From contig NZ_FMAF01000001.1 in NCBI RefSeq assembly GCF_900094565.1, positions 496,001-560,000 on the forward strand: a stretch of DNA of 64,000 bases, in the 5' to 3' direction. This document shows, one piece after another, positions 45,226 through 55,676 of this stretch. This stretch comes from Martinezella lusitana (GTDB lineage: Bacteria > Pseudomonadota > Alphaproteobacteria > Rhizobiales > Rhizobiaceae). Both the position numbers and the translations under genes were made by a program. Positions within the stretch are counted from its first letter, which is position 1, and each line of letters starts with the position of its first letter. The notes under the pieces are model-generated. The model worked only from the letters and a program-made list of their open reading frames with translations, searched no databases and was not told where the DNA came from.

Positions 45226-46383
45226 ATGAACGAGCAGTCCCTTGCAGGGCAGGCCGCATTCGCGCCTGCCAATACGCCAGACATTGCCAACGCCTTGATC
45301 GCCGACGCCGGCCTCAGGGTCGACGTCGAGCGCCGGCGCGGACGCGGCGCCGGGCTGAACCCGAGCGGCCGGTTCGAAGCTCGGCAGCGCGAGACCTTCG
45401 ATGACGGCTGGCAGACCCTGGAGGAGCTTCCGCCCTTCAAGACCGAGGTGCAGGTGGAGAAGCCGCGCACCGCGATCACGCGCAACGAATCGCCGGATAT
45501 TCCCTTCGATCGTTCCATCAATCCCTATCGCGGCTGCGAGCATGGCTGCATCTACTGCTTCGCGCGGCCGACGCATGCCTATATGGGCCTGTCGCCCGGG
45601 CTGGATTTCGAAGCGAAGCTGTTTGCCAAGCCGGATGCGGCGAAGCTTCTGGAGCGGGAACTGGCAAAGCCCGGCTACAAGCCGCGCGTCATCGCCATCG
45701 GCACCAACACCGATCCCTATCAGCCGATAGAGAAGGAATGGCGGATCATGCGCCAGATCCTCGAAGTGCTGAACAGGGCGAACCATCCGGTCGCTATCGT
45801 CACCAAATCAGCGCTGGTCATGCGCGATATCGATATCCTCAAGGACATGGCCGCCAAGAACCTGGTGCGGGTGGGCCTGTCGGTGACGACGCTCGATCGG
45901 AAGCTGGCGCGCACCATGGAACCGCGCGCCGCGACGCCGCCGCGGCGACTGGAGGCGATCCAGGCCCTGAGCGAGGCCGGCATCCGCACCTCGATCATGG
46001 TGGCGCCGATCATTCCCGCCCTCAACGACCATGAGATCGAGCGCATCCTCGATGCCGGCAAGGCTGCGGGCGCGCTGGAGGCAAGCTATGTGATCCTGCG
46101 GCTGCCTCTGGAAGTGAGCCCGCTGTTTCGCGACTGGCTGCTGCAGCACTATCCGGATCGCTACCGCCACGTCATGTCGCTGGTCCGCTCGATGCGCGGC
46201 GGCAAGGATTACGATGCGGAGTTCGGCAAACGCATGAAGGGTGCCGGACCCTATGCCTGGCAGATCAGCCGTCGCTTCGAAATGGCAACGCGACGGCTCG
46301 ATCTCACACGCCGCAATATCGCGCTGCGCGACGACCTGTTCGTGCCGCCTGACGGCAGCGGCGTCCAGCTGTCGCTGCTCTGA
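45226..46383 (+). CDS. PA0069-family radical SAM protein
   Basis: 385 residues. The radical SAM cysteines are in [20 protein letters not shown] (CxxxCxxC). Typical family parts follow: [68 protein letters not shown] and [15 protein letters not shown] strand residues. These proteins resemble DNA spore photoproduct lyase in part, but their reaction is not established. The ATG at 45226 is used. rnhB is 110 bases downstream on the same strand. Confidence 0.88.
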   Translation: MNEQSLAGQAAFAPANTPDIANALIADAGLRVDVERRRGRGAGLNPSGRFEARQRETFDDGWQTLEELPPFKTEVQVEKPRTAITRNESPDIPFDRSINPYRGCEHGCIYCFARPTHAYMGLSPGLDFEAKLFAKPDAAKLLERELAKPGYKPRVIAIGTNTDPYQPIEKEWRIMRQILEVLNRANHPVAIVTKSALVMRDIDILKDMAAKNLVRVGLSVTTLDRKLARTMEPRAATPPRRLEAIQALSEAGIRTSIMVAPIIPALNDHEIERILDAGKAAGALEASYVILRLPLEVSPLFRDWLLQHYPDRYRHVMSLVRSMRGGKDYDAEFGKRMKGAGPYAWQISRRFEMATRRLDLTRRNIALRDDLFVPPDGSGVQLSLL

Positions 46384-46493
46384 CCTTTCCTCGCGGGTTT
46401 TTCCCTGTGCCCGCTGGAAGAGAGCCCCCCAGGTTCGCCGCCCTGATCCACCGGGGGCTTGCAGGAGATCGGGTGGTGTGCGAGCTTTGCCGC

Positions 46494-47153
46494 ATGCCAC
46501 GCAGCACATCACCCGATTCTCCCATGCTTTTCGACGAAGCGCCAATCATCCCGACCTTCGAGCTGGAACTGATCGCCCGCCGCGCCGGACACTGGCCGGT
46601 CGCCGGTGCCGACGAGGCAGGCCGTGGGCCCCTCGCAGGGCCTGTCGTCGCAGCGGCAGTCATTCTCGATCCCGAACGCATTCCGCAGGGGCTGAACGAT
46701 TCCAAGCAGCTCACCGCCGCCAGACGCGAAGCGCTGTTTGTCGAAATCCTCGCGACGGCAACCGTTTCCATTGCCTCATCGAGTGCAGCCCGTATCGACA
46801 CGACGGATATCCGCAAGGCAAGCCTCGACGCGATGCGCCGTGCCATTTGCAGCCTGGCGGTGCCGGCAAGCTATGTGTTGACCGACGGCCTCGATGTGCC
46901 CGCGGGCCTTGCCTGCCCTGGCAAGGCTGTGGTCAAGGGCGATGCGCGCTCTTTCTCGATCGCAGCCGCCTCGATCGTCGCGAAGGTGACGCGTGACCGG
47001 ATGATGGCGCGAGCAGGCGACGTTTTTCCCGCCTATGGCTTCGCGGCCCATGCCGGCTATGGCACTGCCCAGCATCGCGCCGGCATCGAGCTGCATGGCC
47101 CGTGCTCCCTGCACCGCATGAGCTTTCGGCCCCTGAAGAAGGAAGCCGTCTGA
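46494..47153 (+). CDS. rnhB: Ribonuclease HII
   Basis: 219 residues. It cuts RNA in RNA-DNA hybrids and single ribonucleotides in DNA. The RNase HII block [20 protein letters not shown] holds the DE catalytic pair, followed by [23 protein letters not shown] with the third acid and [15 protein letters not shown]. The C-terminal Arg/Ser block [13 protein letters not shown] is usual for alphaproteobacteria. The ATG at 46494 is chosen because the N-terminus matches relatives; an in-frame ATG at 46407 would add an unlikely 29-residue lead. Confidence 0.92.
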   Translation: MPRSTSPDSPMLFDEAPIIPTFELELIARRAGHWPVAGADEAGRGPLAGPVVAAAVILDPERIPQGLNDSKQLTAARREALFVEILATATVSIASSSAARIDTTDIRKASLDAMRRAICSLAVPASYVLTDGLDVPAGLACPGKAVVKGDARSFSIAAASIVAKVTRDRMMARAGDVFPAYGFAAHAGYGTAQHRAGIELHGPCSLHRMSFRPLKKEAV

Positions 47154-47174
47154 AGATCATATCGCTGCTATCTG

Positions 47175-47939
47175 TTACTCGGTCATTCCTGCCGTAATTT
47201 CCGCCGACCATCTCGTCATATAGGCAATGTCCAGGCGGTAGCCCTGATCATGTCCCTCCTTGAGGTCCCGCCGGTATTTTTCGACGCCGCGCGCCGCCTC
47301 CTGCTCCATGAAGCTCAGCAGCGCCTCCAGCCGCTCGACGATGGCATCGGGCAGAGAGCGGCGTTCTGCAGCCGACATTCCATAGGCATCGGCAAAGATG
47401 CGGGCACGCCGGATCTGGTTGTCCAGCCCATCCAGGCTTTCCACCCCGATGCCTGAGGACAGCGGCGCCCAGCGATAGACGGCATAGGCCAGATCCCAGC
47501 ACCGAGGGGCGGGATGAGCCGTCTCGAAGTCGATGATACCAGTCACCTCGCCGCCGTTCAGTACGACATTATAGGGTGCGAAATCCCCATGGCAGATGAC
47601 TTCGCGCGGCGTTCGGGCCGGCAATTGCCATATGCATTCCGTTGCAAGGTCGCGCAGAAACCGAGCTGAACAATCGTGATAATGACGAAGCAGAGACGCC
47701 GCCGACCGCAAGGCCAGTTCGGAGCGCATTTCGACGTTGTCGTCGAGATCGCCGGTGGTGCCGGGCAGATAGGTCACTTTCTCCCAGACCGCATCAAATC
47801 CAGCCGGCGGCGGCGCTGCGGCAAAACCATGTCGCCGCAAGGCGGCGAGCAAAGCATGAACGCTTGGTGTCCATGGGCGAACCGGCCGCAGGATGTGATC
47901 GCCCTGACGAAACGGTTCCTCGCCGTCCAATATCTGCAT
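47175..47939 (-). CDS. Aminoglycoside phosphotransferase family (APH-like) kinase
   Basis: 254 residues. A small-molecule kinase fold: nucleotide-binding N-lobe (EPFRQGDHILRP) and C-lobe with EVICHGDFAPYNVVL (Brenner motif HGDxxxxN) and VTGIIDFETAHPAPRCWDL (metal-binding DFE). It should phosphorylate a small substrate; family members include antibiotic, choline and homoserine kinases, and the sequence does not decide. The ATG at 47939 follows GGGAGG. The gene is convergent with rnhB (21-base gap). No resistance context is seen, so resistance is not claimed. Confidence 0.78.
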   Translation of the reverse strand: MQILDGEEPFRQGDHILRPVRPWTPSVHALLAALRRHGFAAAPPPAGFDAVWEKVTYLPGTTGDLDDNVEMRSELALRSAASLLRHYHDCSARFLRDLATECIWQLPARTPREVICHGDFAPYNVVLNGGEVTGIIDFETAHPAPRCWDLAYAVYRWAPLSSGIGVESLDGLDNQIRRARIFADAYGMSAAERRSLPDAIVERLEALLSFMEQEAARGVEKYRRDLKEGHDQGYRLDIAYMTRWSAEITAGMTE

Positions 47940-48015
47940 CGACCCTCCCTGCGCGCCCAAATGATCTAGATGCGGAAGGGGCCCTTAGTCAAACACCGAG
48001 AAGACGGGAGGCCAA

Positions 48016-48050
48016 AACAAAAAAAGCCCCGCCGAGGCAGGGCTCTTTTG
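48016..48050 (-). terminator. Terminator of the atpI-B-E-B'-F operon
   Basis: On the minus strand the stem AGCCCTGCC...GGCGGGGCT is followed by TTTTTTTG. It is positioned 19 bases after the atpF stop codon. Confidence 0.85.
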
Positions 48051-48068
48051 AATTTCGATCTCTCCGGC

Positions 48069-48560
48069 TTAGTTCAGCCGGGTCTTCACTTCGTTGACTG
48101 CGTCGTTGAAAAGGCCCGATTGAACGCTTCCACCGGTCTTCTGCGCAAGCACGGATTCCGCAGCCGCAATCGCGAGGTCAACGGCAGCGGAACGAACCGC
48201 CTTCATCGCATCGGCTTCCGCCTGCTTGATCTTCTGCTCGGACAGCGCCGTGCGGTTGGCGACGAATTCCTCCGTCTTCTTGCGGGCTTCCGACGTCAGC
48301 ATTTGGGCTTCACGCTCGGCAGCCGCAACGATGTTCGCCGCATCTGCTTCAGCTTCCTTGCGCTTGCGCTGGTATTCGGCCAGCAGATGCTGAGCCTCTT
48401 CGCGCAGGCGCTTTGCTTCTGCCAGTTCGTTGCGGATCTGATCGGCACGGTCGTCCAGCGACTTTGCCATCATGCCCGGAACCTTCAGATAAACGATCAG
48501 GCCGAGGAAGATGAGAAGCGCGACAAAAGCGAAGAAAGTTTCATCAAGAGCAAACGTCAT
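48069..48560 (-). CDS. atpF: F0F1 ATP synthase subunit b
   Basis: 163 residues. The peripheral stalk subunit of Fo: one membrane helix (FFAFVALLIFLGLIVYLKVP) and a long charged helix with heptad pattern (LDDRADQIRNELAEAKRLRE to ALSEQKIKQAEADAMKAVRS). The N-terminus MTFALDETFFAF is typical of rhizobial b. It lies 3 bases downstream of the b' gene and closes the Fo operon; the F1 genes are not in this window. Confidence 0.92.
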   Translation of the reverse strand: MTFALDETFFAFVALLIFLGLIVYLKVPGMMAKSLDDRADQIRNELAEAKRLREEAQHLLAEYQRKRKEAEADAANIVAAAEREAQMLTSEARKKTEEFVANRTALSEQKIKQAEADAMKAVRSAAVDLAIAAAESVLAQKTGGSVQSGLFNDAVNEVKTRLN

Positions 48561-48563
48561 GGA

Positions 48564-49157
48564 TCAACCCTCCCGCTTGGCGGATGCTGCGGCAACAGCC
48601 GAAGCGACATCAGCCTTGCCGGCGACGTTGCCGACCAGCTGCTCGACGACGGCAGCAGCCGTCTCTTCCGCGATCGCTCCGACATCGCCGAAAGCCTTTT
48701 GCTTGATCTCGCCGATGCGAGCCTCAGCGGCCTTGAGCTTTTCGGAAAGGCTTGCCTCGATCGCCTTGCGATCTTCCTCGGCCTTTGCCTTGGCGGTATC
48801 GCGGGCGGTGGCGCCGATCGAATTTGCCTTGGCGCGCGCAGCTGCCAATTCGCTTTCGTAGGTCGCGACGGCAGCGTCGGCTTCAGCCTTCAGGCGCGAG
48901 GCTTCCTCGATATCCTGGGCGATACGGTCATGCCGGCTCTCCAGGATCTTGCCAACGCGCGGAATGACGATCTTCTGCATGGCCACGTAGAAGATAACGA
49001 AGGTGATCACCAGCCAAAGCAGCTGTGAGGCGTAGGTCGTATGGTCGAACGGCGGGAATACGCCGGCGTGATGGCCCTGCTCGGGCGCACCCGTTTCCGT
49101 GTGCACCTCGCCGGCGGCCGGCGGTGCTTCGTCAGCGTATGCCGGGGTCACAAACAT
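48564..49157 (-). CDS. atpG: F0F1 ATP synthase subunit b'
   Basis: 197 residues. This is the second b-type stalk subunit, as in alphaproteobacteria and cyanobacteria, which use a b/b' heterodimer. A hydrophilic lead (about 1-45, His/Pro/Glu-rich) comes before the membrane helix ([20 protein letters not shown]) and the long helix with [20 protein letters not shown]. The ATG at 49157 is preferred: GGAGG is placed before it, and a GTG at 49163 would overlap this site. Operon order is atpI-B-E-b'-b. Confidence 0.9.
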   Translation of the reverse strand: MFVTPAYADEAPPAAGEVHTETGAPEQGHHAGVFPPFDHTTYASQLLWLVITFVIFYVAMQKIVIPRVGKILESRHDRIAQDIEEASRLKAEADAAVATYESELAAARAKANSIGATARDTAKAKAEEDRKAIEASLSEKLKAAEARIGEIKQKAFGDVGAIAEETAAAVVEQLVGNVAGKADVASAVAAASAKREG

Positions 49158-49235
49158 GCTCACCTCCAGGTGGTCTGCAAATACAGAGAATCACGGCTCG
49201 CTGCCCGCGAACCGTGATCTATGACGCCGCTGATA

Positions 49236-49463
49236 TCAGACGGCGAAGAGCAGGAGGAGAGCGATGAGCAGCGAGAAGATGCCCAGAGCTTCCGTAACGG
49301 CGAAGCCGAATACCAGACGGCCGAACTGGCTGTCAGCGGCAGACGGATTGCGCAGTGCGCCGGACAGGTAGCTGCCGAAGATATTGCCGAGGCCGAGAGC
49401 CGTGCCGGCCATACCAAAGCAAGCCAAACCTGCGCCGATGAACTTTGCTGCTTCCGCGTCCAT
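49236..49463 (-). CDS. atpE: F0F1 ATP synthase subunit c
   Basis: 75 residues. This is the rotor ring proteolipid: two membrane helices joined by the polar loop [11 protein letters not shown], with the proton-carrying glutamate E58 in [13 protein letters not shown]. The ring residues [20 protein letters not shown] form the first helix. Alphaproteobacterial c-subunits use Glu rather than the Asp of E. coli; this copy fits. Standard place between atpB and atpG. Confidence 0.95.
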   Translation of the reverse strand: MDAEAAKFIGAGLACFGMAGTALGLGNIFGSYLSGALRNPSAADSQFGRLVFGFAVTEALGIFSLLIALLLLFAV

Positions 49464-49529
49464 GTTGAACTCCTTTGAAATGGTTGTGCGGTGAATGACT
49501 GACGCCCTTAGACGCCAATGTCTTTATCC

Positions 49530-50282
49530 TTAGTGGCCACCCGGGTGGATTGCGTCGTTGAGGTACATGCAAGTCAGTACCGCAAAGACGTAAGCCTGGA
49601 GGAAGGCAACGAGGAATTCGAGACCGGTGAGGGCGACGGTCATGATGAGGGGAAGAATTGCGCCACCGATGCCAAGCGCGCCAAGGGCTCCGAGTGAGGC
49701 GACGAAGCCTGCGAAAACCTTGAGCGTGATATGGCCGGCGAGCATGTTGGCGAAAAGACGAACGGAGAGCGAAATCGGCCGGGACAGGAACGAGATGATC
49801 TCGATGATCACCACCAGCGGCAGAAGAATGCCCGGGACGCCCTGCGGCACGAAGAGCTTGAGGAAACCGAAACCGTGCTTGAGGAAACCGTAGATAATGA
49901 CCGTCAGGATGACCAGAAGCGCCAGCGCGAAGGTGACGATGATCTGGCTGGTGATGGTGTAGAAATAAGGAACCATGCCGAGCAGATTGGCCGTCAGCAC
50001 GAACATGAAGAGCGAGAAGACCAGCGGGAAGAACTTCATTCCCTTCGTCCCCGCCCCTTCCTTCAACATGGAGGCGATGAACTCATAGGCCATTTCCGCC
50101 ACGGACTGAGCCCGCGTCGGAATGACGCCGCGCGGTGCGCTGGCATAGTACAGGAATCCGGCAGAGAGCACTGCGGAGGCGACCATGAACAAGGAAGCGT
50201 TGGTGAACGAAAAATCAATTCCACCGATATCGATCGGGATAATCTTGAAGATCAGGAACTGATGGGTAGGTCCGTTTGCCAC
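49530..50282 (-). CDS. atpB: F0F1 ATP synthase subunit a
   Basis: 250 residues, the proton channel of Fo. About five or six membrane helices are evident; the conserved arginine is in [14 protein letters not shown] and further polar residues in [18 protein letters not shown]. Start: the family N-terminus ([16 protein letters not shown]) puts it at GTG 50282; an in-frame ATG further up would add 49 residues without support. It is 79 bases downstream of atpI and leads the Fo genes. The length fits alphaproteobacterial a-subunits. Confidence 0.93.
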   Translation of the reverse strand: MANGPTHQFLIFKIIPIDIGGIDFSFTNASLFMVASAVLSAGFLYYASAPRGVIPTRAQSVAEMAYEFIASMLKEGAGTKGMKFFPLVFSLFMFVLTANLLGMVPYFYTITSQIIVTFALALLVILTVIIYGFLKHGFGFLKLFVPQGVPGILLPLVVIIEIISFLSRPISLSVRLFANMLAGHITLKVFAGFVASLGALGALGIGGAILPLIMTVALTGLEFLVAFLQAYVFAVLTCMYLNDAIHPGGH

Positions 50283-50361
50283 CGCTTGTTCTCTTTCATT
50301 TTTCCGCTCTGCCGAACGGATGCCTCTCATTTGGAAACAGCGCCCCCGGCGTTGTTTCCGC

Positions 50362-50706
50362 TCATTTCTTGTCAGGCCCGCGCTCTTCGAGTACCGGTGT
50401 CGCCACCTTTCCCGCGGAGCGCAGCACATTCAGCACGCCGGCACAAAATCCGAGAAGCAGCAAGATAATCATGCCCCACGGCGCCGTACCGACAAAACGG
50501 TCGAAGACATAGCCCAGAACAGCGCCCACGATGATGGCAGCAATGAACTCACTGGAAAGCTTCATCGCCTGAGCGTAGCCCTTGCGGCTTACCTCGGCGC
50601 GAACCTCCCCCGATTCATCCTCTCTCACCGCAGCGCGCTTGCTTGCCAGTTCGGCTCCCAGCTCCGCACGCCGCTTTTCCAGACCTTCGTCGCGATCATC
50701 CGTCAT
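50362..50706 (-). CDS. atpI: ATP synthase protein I / AtpZ-like
   Basis: 114 residues. A cytoplasmic, charged N-terminal half ([20 protein letters not shown]) and two membrane helices ([20 protein letters not shown] and [20 protein letters not shown]). AtpI assists c-ring assembly or magnesium uptake for the synthase. ATG at 50706 follows GGGAGG. It is the first gene of the Fo operon; the promoter must lie in 50707-51013, between it and the end of the SleB gene. Confidence 0.88.
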   Translation of the reverse strand: MTDDRDEGLEKRRAELGAELASKRAAVREDESGEVRAEVSRKGYAQAMKLSSEFIAAIIVGAVLGYVFDRFVGTAPWGMIILLLLGFCAGVLNVLRSAGKVATPVLEERGPDKK

Positions 50707-51013
50707 GGTGGCATCCTCCCATTTTCGTTGCGCGTATCCCATTTCCCCGGGCAACGCGTAAACGAACGGCAGGTTTCGCCACCTTTCGGCCCGTTTTGAA
50801 GTCGCGCGCAACATAGTTTTAGGAAAAAGCATAGTCAAGGCGTAGACACCATCTGTCCAGCCATTAATTAGCCCAATTAAATCATGAGTTTACGCTAAAG
50901 AAGCCTTACCGGGCGGAAACTGAGCCGAAGAATCCTCTTCAGCCGGCAGTCTCTTGTGGCTTTTTTGCCAGCCATGAGGCTTCAGGGCGCCTCAATTCAT
51001 CGGCACGATCACG

Positions 51014-52195
51014 TCAGCTCCATCCGCCGCCATAGGTGCGATAGAAGATGTGCATGCCGATGCGGCCGACCTTCACCATGTATGCCGCCCATTTCGGCCT
51101 GACATAAACAGCATGGTAGTGGGTGGCCGAGCCGACTTCCGGAAGCCAGATCTTGCCGGCGGTGACGGCCATGGCAACCTGACGGGCGATGCGCCAATGC
51201 TCCGGCGAGTTGACCCGGTCCTTGACGCTGTCGCAGGCAAAGGAGAACTGGCAGGCATTGTGCCAGTCGTCGTTCTGGTAGACGACACCGCAGATGGTCT
51301 TGGGGTAGGCCGGATTGCGAACGCGATTGAGAATGACCTGGGCGACGGCCGCCTGCCCTTTTACCGATTCCCCACGCGCCTCGAAATAGATGCCGGTGGC
51401 GAGGCATTGCTGCTCATCGGAGGAGAATACCGAAGGCGGCAGGACATTGGCAGCCCAGGGATGATCCTTCGGTCCTATCTGCGGCACAAAACGACCCTCG
51501 CCGTCCTGATCCTTGGCAAGGATGGAATCGAAGGGCGAAGTCCGAGCATAGTCCGGCGCCGGCGACGCATAGGCGGCGGCCAGAACATCGGCATTCTGAT
51601 TGGTGACCAGGCCCGCCAGATAAGTCGGCACACCATCGTCCGGCTGCGGCGGCCGCTTCTTGTAGAAGGCGGTGGCGATCTGGATCTCCTTGCCGCCGAG
51701 TTTCGGCTTCAGGAACGCGGTCCGCTCGCCGGTGTCCGATTCCTGCCGAAACAGCATGCTTTGCCGCTGCAGCACAGAGCCGGCAGAAAAATCCTTCGGC
51801 GGCAACATCGGCGCGACGGAAACTATCCGGCCCTTCTTGTCCCGACGATTGATGCGCTCTTCATCCGGCCGGGGATCGCTGCCCTTCTGCTCGGAAAGGA
51901 AGGCTACGCGGCGGCCATCGGGCATCACGAGACCGCCATCGCCAACGGCAGCCGCCGTCTTTGCATCGCCGAAGGCCAGTTCTGCCTGGTGGGTGGAGCC
52001 GGCCGGCGAGTTGGTCATCACCATGCGCCAGTTGCTGCCTTCCCTGTCGATGCCCGAAAGCAGGCCGGCGAGATCGGCGTAGGCAGCCGTCGATGGAAAG
52101 ATCAGCCAGGCGCAAAGCCCGAAGACGGCTGGAGATATCCAATTTTTTGGAAGAATCCGCAATTTTCGGCTGATATGAGGCGAACGAGACAACAC
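51014..52195 (-). CDS. Secreted cell wall hydrolase with SleB domain
   Basis: 393 residues. A signal-like lead (KNWISPAVFGLCAWLIFPST, ending AYA near residue 39), a long central part without recognisable domain (about 45-270), and a C-terminal SleB/Hydrolase_2 domain (about 275-393): EQQCLATGIYFEARGESVKG with the catalytic Glu, QAAVAQVILNRVRNPAYPKT, NACQFSFACD and SATHYHAVYVRPKW. In spore formers SleB opens the cortex; in rhizobia such proteins are periplasmic peptidoglycan hydrolases of unknown timing. GTG at 52195 is used as start; a TTG three bases on is also possible. Confidence 0.85.
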   Translation of the reverse strand: MLSRSPHISRKLRILPKNWISPAVFGLCAWLIFPSTAAYADLAGLLSGIDREGSNWRMVMTNSPAGSTHQAELAFGDAKTAAAVGDGGLVMPDGRRVAFLSEQKGSDPRPDEERINRRDKKGRIVSVAPMLPPKDFSAGSVLQRQSMLFRQESDTGERTAFLKPKLGGKEIQIATAFYKKRPPQPDDGVPTYLAGLVTNQNADVLAAAYASPAPDYARTSPFDSILAKDQDGEGRFVPQIGPKDHPWAANVLPPSVFSSDEQQCLATGIYFEARGESVKGQAAVAQVILNRVRNPAYPKTICGVVYQNDDWHNACQFSFACDSVKDRVNSPEHWRIARQVAMAVTAGKIWLPEVGSATHYHAVYVRPKWAAYMVKVGRIGMHIFYRTYGGGWS

Positions 52196-52305
52196 CGGAC
52201 TCCAAACGGCACTCGGAACTAAGAGCCGGAATAATCTCCCATTAACCTTGATGGATGGTTAATTCGCGCAAAGGCGCATTCATCAATGGGCGAGCGACAG
52301 CCTGA

Positions 52306-52341
52306 AAGAAAAAAGGCCCGGCGGATATCCACCGGGCCTTT
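52306..52341 (-). terminator. Rho-independent terminator of kup
   Basis: Minus strand: AAAGGCCCGG stem with CCGGGCCTTT, followed by TTTCTTTC. It is placed 25 bases after the kup stop codon and before the divergent promoter of the SleB gene. Confidence 0.9.
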
Positions 52342-52365
52342 GACAAAACAGCGATAGCATCTGCC

Positions 52366-54267
52366 TCAGATGATGACGTGCGATCCGAGTTCGACCACGC
52401 GGTTGGCCGGCAGGCGGAAGTAGTCCGACGGATCCGTCGCGGCATTGGCGAGCGCGATATAGAGCCGGTCCTGCCAATGCGGCATGCCGGATTTGGCATC
52501 GGGCACCAGCTTGCGACGGCCCAGATAGAAAGAGGTCGACATGATGTCGAACTTCAGGCCGGTCTTGCGCAGGGTTGCGAGCGCCTGCGAGACGTTCTGC
52601 GATTCCATGAAGCCGAAGCGCAGCTCGACACGCGAGAAGCGGTCGGAGACCTTCTCGACCGAATAGCGATCTTCCTGGGCGACGCGCGGCTTGTTGATCG
52701 TGCGGATCGTCAGGATGACGTTCTTGTCGTGCAGGACGTGATTATGCTTCAGATTGTGGAGCAGCGCAGCGGGCGCCGATTCCGGATCGCTGGTCAGGAA
52801 GATCGCCGTGCCCGGTACATGCGCCGGCGAGTGATCGCTCTTGCGCTCGATCGAGCTGACGAAGGATGACAGCGGGATGTCGGTATGCCGCGTCTTTTCC
52901 ATGAGGATCGCGGTGCCGCGACGCCAGGTCCACATGATGACGGTGAAGGCGGTTGCGATCAGCACCGGTACATAGCCGCCGTCGTGGATCTTCAGCAGGT
53001 TGGCGCCGAGGAAGACGAATTCCAGCAGCACCAGCGGCGCCAGCACGGCGATAGCCATGGGTAGCGTCCAATTCCAGCGAACGCGGACGAACTCGAAAGC
53101 CATGATCGAGGTGACGACCATCGCACCGGTGACCGAAATACCGTAGGCCGTCGCCAGGGCATCCGAGGTCTTAAAGCTCAGCACCAGGAAAATGACGCCG
53201 AAGAACAGGACGGCGTTGACCGACGGCAGGAAGATCTGGCCGGTATTGGTCTCGGAGGTGAAGAGGATTTCCATGCGCGGCAGGAAGCCCAGATGGATGG
53301 CCTGGCGTGTCAGCGAGAAAGCGCCTGTTATAACGGCCTGGCTGGCGATGATCGTTGCCATGGTGGCGAGAATGACCACCGGCAGGATGGCCCAGCGCGG
53401 ATACATCAGGAAGAAGGGATCCGACATGGCAAGCGGTTCGCGCAGCACCAGGGCGCCCTGGCCGAAATAGTTCAGCGTCAGCGACGGAAACACCAGCGCG
53501 AACCAAGCCCACTGGATCGGCCGGCGGCCGAAATGGCCGAGGTCGGCATACAGCGCTTCCGCGCCGGTCACGGTCAGGAAGACGGCGCCGAGCACGACCA
53601 CGCCGAGAAAGCCCTCCTTGACGAGGAAATTGACCGCATACCAGGGATTGAAGGCCGCGAGGATGCCGTAGTCATCGGAGATGTGCATGATGCCGACAAC
53701 GCCCATGACGATGAACCACAGCGCCGTGATCGGGCCGAAGAAACGGGCGACGGCGCCGGTGCCATGCGACTGGATGGCAAAAAGCAGCGCCAGAATCGCA
53801 ACCGATATGGGCACGATATAAGCCGACAGCTGCGGCGTCACCAGCTTCAGACCCTCGACGGCGGAAAGCACCGAGAGCGCCGGAGTGATCATCGCGTCGC
53901 CGAGAAAAAGTGCGGCGCCCAACAATCCGAGCAGCATCAGGACGGCTGTATGGCCGTTTGCCGTCTTCATCAGCAGCGCCAGGAGCGACAGCGTGCCGCC
54001 TTCGCCGTCATTGTCGGCGCGCAGCAGAAAAAGGACATATTTGATCGTGACGATGATGGTCAGCGCCCAGAACATCAGCGAGACGACGCTGATCACTTCG
54101 TTGCGCGTCAGGCCGTCGACGGCCACCGGTTTCAGTGCCTCGCGAAAGGCATAGAGCGGGCTCGTGCCGATGTCACCATAGACGACGCCGACCGATCCGA
54201 GGGCGAGGTAGGCGAGCTTACGAGGGTTCATTTTCCCGTCGGGAGAATGATCGGTTTGGTTAGACAT
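52366..54267 (-). CDS. kup: KUP-type potassium transporter
   Basis: 633 residues with about 12 membrane helices in the first 440 residues and a cytoplasmic C-terminal part. The signature [15 protein letters not shown] sits near residue 32, then [18 protein letters not shown] and [15 protein letters not shown]. It brings in potassium together with protons. The gene follows corA by 17 bases and is probably cotranscribed with it, and is closed by a strong terminator. Rhizobia carry several kup copies, so this may be one of a set. Confidence 0.93.
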   Translation of the reverse strand: MSNQTDHSPDGKMNPRKLAYLALGSVGVVYGDIGTSPLYAFREALKPVAVDGLTRNEVISVVSLMFWALTIIVTIKYVLFLLRADNDGEGGTLSLLALLMKTANGHTAVLMLLGLLGAALFLGDAMITPALSVLSAVEGLKLVTPQLSAYIVPISVAILALLFAIQSHGTGAVARFFGPITALWFIVMGVVGIMHISDDYGILAAFNPWYAVNFLVKEGFLGVVVLGAVFLTVTGAEALYADLGHFGRRPIQWAWFALVFPSLTLNYFGQGALVLREPLAMSDPFFLMYPRWAILPVVILATMATIIASQAVITGAFSLTRQAIHLGFLPRMEILFTSETNTGQIFLPSVNAVLFFGVIFLVLSFKTSDALATAYGISVTGAMVVTSIMAFEFVRVRWNWTLPMAIAVLAPLVLLEFVFLGANLLKIHDGGYVPVLIATAFTVIMWTWRRGTAILMEKTRHTDIPLSSFVSSIERKSDHSPAHVPGTAIFLTSDPESAPAALLHNLKHNHVLHDKNVILTIRTINKPRVAQEDRYSVEKVSDRFSRVELRFGFMESQNVSQALATLRKTGLKFDIMSTSFYLGRRKLVPDAKSGMPHWQDRLYIALANAATDPSDYFRLPANRVVELGSHVII

Positions 54268-54284
54268 TCAGGACCACTAGACTC

Positions 54285-55262
54285 TCAGAGCCAGCCTTTC
54301 CAGCGAAAAAAGAAAAACGGGACGATGGCGGATATGACCATCAGCAGCAGCGAGGCCGGGTATCCGTAGGCGAAATGCAGTTCGGGCATAAGCTCGAAAT
54401 TCATGCCATAGACGGATGCCACGAGCGTCGGCGGCAGAAACACAACAGATGCTATCGAGAAGATCTTGATGATGGCGTTCTGCTCGATATTGATCAGTCC
54501 GAGCGATGCATCCAGCAGGAAGGTGATGTTGCCTGCGACGAAAGATGCATGCTCCGACAGGGATTGCACATCCCGCGAGACATTGCGGCACAATTCCTTG
54601 GCCTCTTGGTCCTGCTGCATGGCGGATATGGTATAAAGGAAGGTCAGCAGCCGCGACAAAGAACTCAGGCTGTCACGCACCTTGCTGATGGTACGATGGT
54701 AGCCTGCAATGTCCTTGAGCTTCTCTTCCAGATAGTTTGACGGGCGGCGGATCTTCTTGACACGATCGCCGAACACATGCGCCGACAATATATCGATACC
54801 GGAGACCGTCTGTTCAAGGACCTCCGCGGTGCGGTCGACGATCGTTTCCAAAAGCATGGTCAGCAGCGCGATACCGGTACGCCGCTCCGGGGGAATGCGC
54901 GGCAGAGCCGCGATGAACAGCGCGAAGGATTTCGGCTGCGCATAACGGATCGTCACCAGCCGATGTCCCGTCAGGATGAAGGCGACATCGGTCAGCATCG
55001 GCAGATTGGTATCGGCCTTCCACAATAGCGAGGCCGTCAGAAAAACCGAGCCGTTCTCGACATAGAGCCGGCTCGACGGCTCGATATCCTTCATGTCCTC
55101 TCGCGTCGGCACTTGGAGCCCAAGCAGGCGCTCGATGTTGGCTTCTTCCTCGCGCGTAGGGTCGACCATGTCGATCCAGATAACATTGTCGGGCAAGTGA
55201 GCGGCAGCCGAAAGGTCGTGAAGCTCAAGCGGCTTTGAATCTGAGCAATGGGCAGTTATCAA
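54285..55262 (-). CDS. corA: Magnesium/cobalt transporter CorA
   Basis: 325 residues. A large cytoplasmic domain (about 1-255) and two membrane helices (about 262-282 and 297-318). YGMNFELMPEL is the standard magnesium CorA signature (GMN plus MPEL). Start: TTG at 55262 with GGGAG 7 bases upstream; the frame then reads MITAHCSDSKPLEL. It overlaps no gene upstream and is tightly followed by kup. A second, ZntB-like CorA relative is at 507-1508. Confidence 0.9.
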   Translation of the reverse strand: MITAHCSDSKPLELHDLSAAAHLPDNVIWIDMVDPTREEEANIERLLGLQVPTREDMKDIEPSSRLYVENGSVFLTASLLWKADTNLPMLTDVAFILTGHRLVTIRYAQPKSFALFIAALPRIPPERRTGIALLTMLLETIVDRTAEVLEQTVSGIDILSAHVFGDRVKKIRRPSNYLEEKLKDIAGYHRTISKVRDSLSSLSRLLTFLYTISAMQQDQEAKELCRNVSRDVQSLSEHASFVAGNITFLLDASLGLINIEQNAIIKIFSIASVVFLPPTLVASVYGMNFELMPELHFAYGYPASLLLMVISAIVPFFFFRWKGWL

Positions 55263-55676
55263 CTGCTGGCTCCCAGAGCAGCGGAGACAAAGCTACAGCC
55301 AAGGCGCTTTGCACGCACTCGCCGCGATCCCACCAATGGCCAATGAAAAAAACTCATAAAACTCCGGTCGTATCCCGCCGGTTCGGCCGGGAATCCGTGT
55401 CCATGTTCCATTGCGCTGCTGTACCAATCCTTCGTCCGTCCCGGTGACCCAGCCTAGCCGAACGAAATAAAACCACCGAACGGCGGAGGGTGGTCATAGG
55501 ACACGCCAGACCAGCTCCACGTCGGCGGCGCATATGCAGCAAAGCTCGCAAAGAATCAAGTCACAACCTCTTCATTGCGCGCTTTCACCGCAGATTCCCA
55601 AATTCTGCGAAGTCATAGCACACGATGCCGGCAAGACAATCCGTGGCGACGGAGAAAGCGGATATGCCGCTGTGTA
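55263..55676. other. Intergenic region between corA and apbC
   Basis: 414 bases without a convincing gene. Both neighbours are on the minus strand, so the corA-kup promoter should be near 55263-55400, where a run AATGAAAAAAACTCATAAAA is visible. Short open frames on both strands lack ribosome binding sites and recognisable content. Confidence 0.4.

Noticed and set aside
45270..46545. Minus-strand open frames across the radical SAM gene
   Set aside because: Antisense to a gene with a clear CxxxCxxC motif; no ribosome binding site or domain.
47175..47939. Antibiotic resistance call for the APH-like kinase
   Set aside because: The kinase motifs alone do not define the substrate; the context is housekeeping genes and no mobile element is near.
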